Under the pieces are notes generated by a model. It was not told the DNA's origin. It ran no database searches and worked only from the letters and a program-made list of their open reading frames with translations. From Occallatibacter savannae (lineage in GTDB: Bacteria > Acidobacteriota > Terriglobia > Terriglobales > Acidobacteriaceae), in contig NZ_QFFY01000001.1 in assembly GCF_003131205.1 (NCBI RefSeq), positions 434,001 to 498,000 on the forward strand: DNA of 64,000 nt. The letters are read 5' to 3'. Position numbers and translations under genes: made by a program. Positions 62,006 through 64,000 of this stretch are shown here, piece by piece. Position 1 is the stretch's first letter. Each line of letters starts with the position of its first letter.

Positions 62006-64000
62006 TCAATACCTCTGCGAGTACACCAGCCCGGAATAGATACTCACCCCTACCGCGGACTGCACTACTGACTCCAGGCTGCGGTTGATGAGGTTTTTTG
62101 CCATCGAATTCGGCACAAATAGAATGTCTCGATCGCGAACGGGTAGATCTGGATCTTTGCCCCTGAGCATCCGTTTGAGGTTCAATGTTGTGACCGTTCG
62201 TCCTCCCGGCTGTTCGCGGATGAGAACAGCTTCTTTGAGCGACGCGTTCTGAGTCGGTCCCCAGGCCAGCGATATGGCTTGCACCACCGTGATCGCCTGC
62301 ACGGGATCGACAGGGAACCCGCCCGGCCGAATCACATCGCCCACCACGTAAACGAGCCCCGCCCTGCCAACCTGAACTGTGTCTCCTGCTTCGAGTTCCG
62401 GATTGTGTTTCCCTCCGGGATCAATTCCGCTCGGATCGAGCACCACAGCTTCGGGCTTCTCAGGATCGCTCCGGTGCGTGATCGAGACCAGGCGCCCGGC
62501 ATTTGGGCTCAATCCGGATGCCAACGAAATCAGATCCAGCAGCTTATGATGAACGGTGAAGCTGTAAACGCCCGGCCGCACCACCTCGCCTAGCACTGAC
62601 ACATCCTGCCCCGCATACGCCGTCACCAGCACCTTCACCTGCGGACGGCGCAACATTCCGTTGACAATCAACGCCTTCTCGATCGCGTGCGCAGCAGAGC
62701 GCTCGTCCAACCCACGGACGTCTACTTCGCCCGCCAGCGGCAGCACAACCGTGCCCGCTTCAGAAACACGGACGTTCTCCCGTAGATCTGTTCCATGTCC
62801 TTCGGTCACCTCCAGCAGGTCACCGGGCCCGATCGGCGCTGCCATCACCACAGCCGAGTGCTCTGGACCCGGAGGCGTACCCGCCGATGCTCCGCCCGCT
62901 CTGCCAGTCTTCCAAACATCCGGTGCATCCTTGGCGTTCGGCATCATCCTCAGGTCCATAGTCTGCGGGCTGTGTGCCACACCAGCCGGTAATCCTGACG
63001 TATTTGGTGTCGGTGCCTGGGCCTGGCTCAGGCTGGCACCGATCGCGATCAGAATCGAAATTGCTGCGGTCGGGAGATTTCTCTTGCGGAGACTCTCGAT
63101 CGCGAGCACGGCTACAACCGCAAGCCACATTGACACAAATGCCGTAATTGTGAGATCGAGCAGAGCATTCGGCGAGTCTGGCTTCGCGGGCACTCGCGCA
63201 TAGTCAATCACTCGAATTGTCGAGCCGCGGCTCCCCATGGCTACTTTCGCCTCTTCCGATCGCTGTAGAAGCGCCAGGTAGGTCTCGCGGTTTGTGTTCG
63301 CCTCCTGCCACATCGATTCGTAGGACAGGGCCGCGCCGCTCAGCTTCAAGCCTGCTCCGGTTACTTCGTTGACATTCTTGCGCAGCAACGCCTCGCGAGC
63401 TACCGATGTCTTCCATGCGCTTCGCAGGCTTTCCACAAGTTTCGCATGGGTCTCCTTGATCTGCAGGTCTGTATCTCGAAGCTCAGTGCGAATCTCCACA
63501 ACACGCGGAAAGTTGGGCCCATGCTCGATCTCCAAGCGTGCCTCCTCCAGCTCCAGGTCGCTTCTGCGTGCCCTCAATTGTTGCAAAAGGCTCATTTGCG
63601 GATTACCGCTCGACAATGCACGCTCGGCACTGACTGCCAACTCCGGATCGCCCTTCCTGACGGCCTCATATTCCGCTTCCCTGCCGATGCGCTCCGCCGT
63701 CGCATTCGCCAGCGCTCGATTGGCTTCTTCTATCTCCGTCATCACACCGTTCTGGGCAACATCTGCGACGGCCCCAGCTCTGGCCGAAGCGGTCACAATT
63801 CCATTTGTGCGTTGAAAATCAGCGAGCCTCAAGACATCTTGATCCACTCGCTTCTTCATTTCCTCAAGCTGTGTGCCAAGCCACTCTGCCCTTCCAGCAC
63901 TCGCCTGCAATCGCGAGTCTCTCTCCCTCCGTTCATACTCTTCAATCAACGCGTTCACAACCGCTGCAGACAACTCGGGATCACGGGACCGAAATCGTAT
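62006..64000 (-). CDS. PCP-OPX fusion: Wzz-type chain-length protein joined to Wza-type export protein (partial)
   Basis: The frame stays open to the right edge; before the track start it reads IRFRSRDPELSAAVVNALIE, the GNVR/Wzz pattern, so the N-terminus is missing. Visible parts in order: a helical coiled-coil segment, a membrane helix (TITAFVSMWLAVVAVLAIES), then a signal-peptide-like stretch RKRNLPTAAISILIAIGASL with SQAQA, a Poly_export domain (IGPGDLLEVTEGHGTDLREN), two SLBB domains (SVLGEVVRPGVYSFT, YVVGDVIRPGGFP) and a C-terminal hydrophobic helix. The two halves would normally be separate inner-membrane and outer-membrane proteins. It works with the Wzy-like protein in exopolysaccharide export. 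Confidence 0.85.
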   Translation of the reverse strand: MRFRSRDPELSAAVVNALIEEYERRERDSRLQASAGRAEWLGTQLEEMKKRVDQDVLRLADFQRTNGIVTASARAGAVADVAQNGVMTEIEEANRALANATAERIGREAEYEAVRKGDPELAVSAERALSSGNPQMSLLQQLRARRSDLELEEARLEIEHGPNFPRVVEIRTELRDTDLQIKETHAKLVESLRSAWKTSVAREALLRKNVNEVTGAGLKLSGAALSYESMWQEANTNRETYLALLQRSEEAKVAMGSRGSTIRVIDYARVPAKPDSPNALLDLTITAFVSMWLAVVAVLAIESLRKRNLPTAAISILIAIGASLSQAQAPTPNTSGLPAGVAHSPQTMDLRMMPNAKDAPDVWKTGRAGGASAGTPPGPEHSAVVMAAPIGPGDLLEVTEGHGTDLRENVRVSEAGTVVLPLAGEVDVRGLDERSAAHAIEKALIVNGMLRRPQVKVLVTAYAGQDVSVLGEVVRPGVYSFTVHHKLLDLISLASGLSPNAGRLVSITHRSDPEKPEAVVLDPSGIDPGGKHNPELEAGDTVQVGRAGLVYVVGDVIRPGGFPVDPVQAITVVQAISLAWGPTQNASLKEAVLIREQPGGRTVTTLNLKRMLRGKDPDLPVRDRDILFVPNSMAKNLINRSLESVVQSAVGVSIYSGLVYSQRY

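Overview
The window looks like a chromosomal segment of an acidobacterium, most likely class Terriglobia (Acidobacteriota). I infer this from the GC-rich coding bias, the combination of genes (bacilliredoxin, PQQ dehydrogenase with inserted cytochromes, nuo cluster, acidobacterial-style flagellar cluster) and intergenic palindromes of the type 'GGGCACGACTTTAGTCGTGCC' / 'CCGGGGCTTTAGCCCCTG', which I recall as common in that group. No 16S, tRNA, transposase, phage or CRISPR is visible, so the taxonomic call rests on gene style only.

Region 1 (1-7340, minus strand): the early half of a flagellar locus. A PhoB-type response regulator and a sigma54 activator lacking a DNA-binding domain lead into flgB, flgC, fliE, fliF, fliG, fliH and fliI; fliI runs off the left edge. 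Region 2 (7598-20900): about 13 kb of mostly non-flagellar genes on both strands: a GGDEF protein, lexA, trxA, thrB-thrC, murB, bacilliredoxin, an APC permease, thiE, a DinB-like protein, an MBL/rhodanese protein and a PQQ dehydrogenase. Region 3 (21012-38741, minus strand): the rest of the flagellar locus, from fliN, fliO, fliP, fliQ, fliR, flhB and flhA through fliA, fliM, fliN/Y, an unusual zinc-ribbon plus GspE-N protein, cheY, cheX, flgF, flgG, flgA, flgH, flgI, flgJ, flgM, flgN, flgK and flgL. flgD, flgE, fliC, fliD, fliK, fliS and motAB are not in the window.

Region 4 (38926-42875): pdxS-pdxT (vitamin B6), an orphan cytochrome oxidase subunit III, a secreted metallophosphoesterase and a small unknown gene. 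Region 5 (43192-57173, plus strand): a respiratory complex I operon nuoACD-orf-EFGH-JKLMN with no nuoB or nuoI, carrying REP-like palindromes between genes. Region 6 (57163-64000): exopolysaccharide genes: three GT4 glycosyltransferases, a Wzy/WaaL-like membrane protein and a large PCP-OPX (Wzz-Wza type) fusion that runs off the right edge.

Regulatory logic read from the sequence: the flagellar block encodes its own sigma28 (FliA), anti-sigma FlgM and a sigma54 activator. A well placed -24/-12 site precedes flgF, and FliA-type promoters (TAAA-N15-GCCGATAA-like) precede flgM and cheY; a weaker one precedes the GGDEF gene. Most notable: flhA is split in two by one in-frame TAA exactly at a conserved tyrosine codon, followed at once by a Shine-Dalgarno and an ATG; and a zinc-ribbon protein bearing the GspE/MshE N-terminal (c-di-GMP-binding type) fold but no ATPase sits inside the flagellar operon, suggesting an unreported c-di-GMP input to motility.
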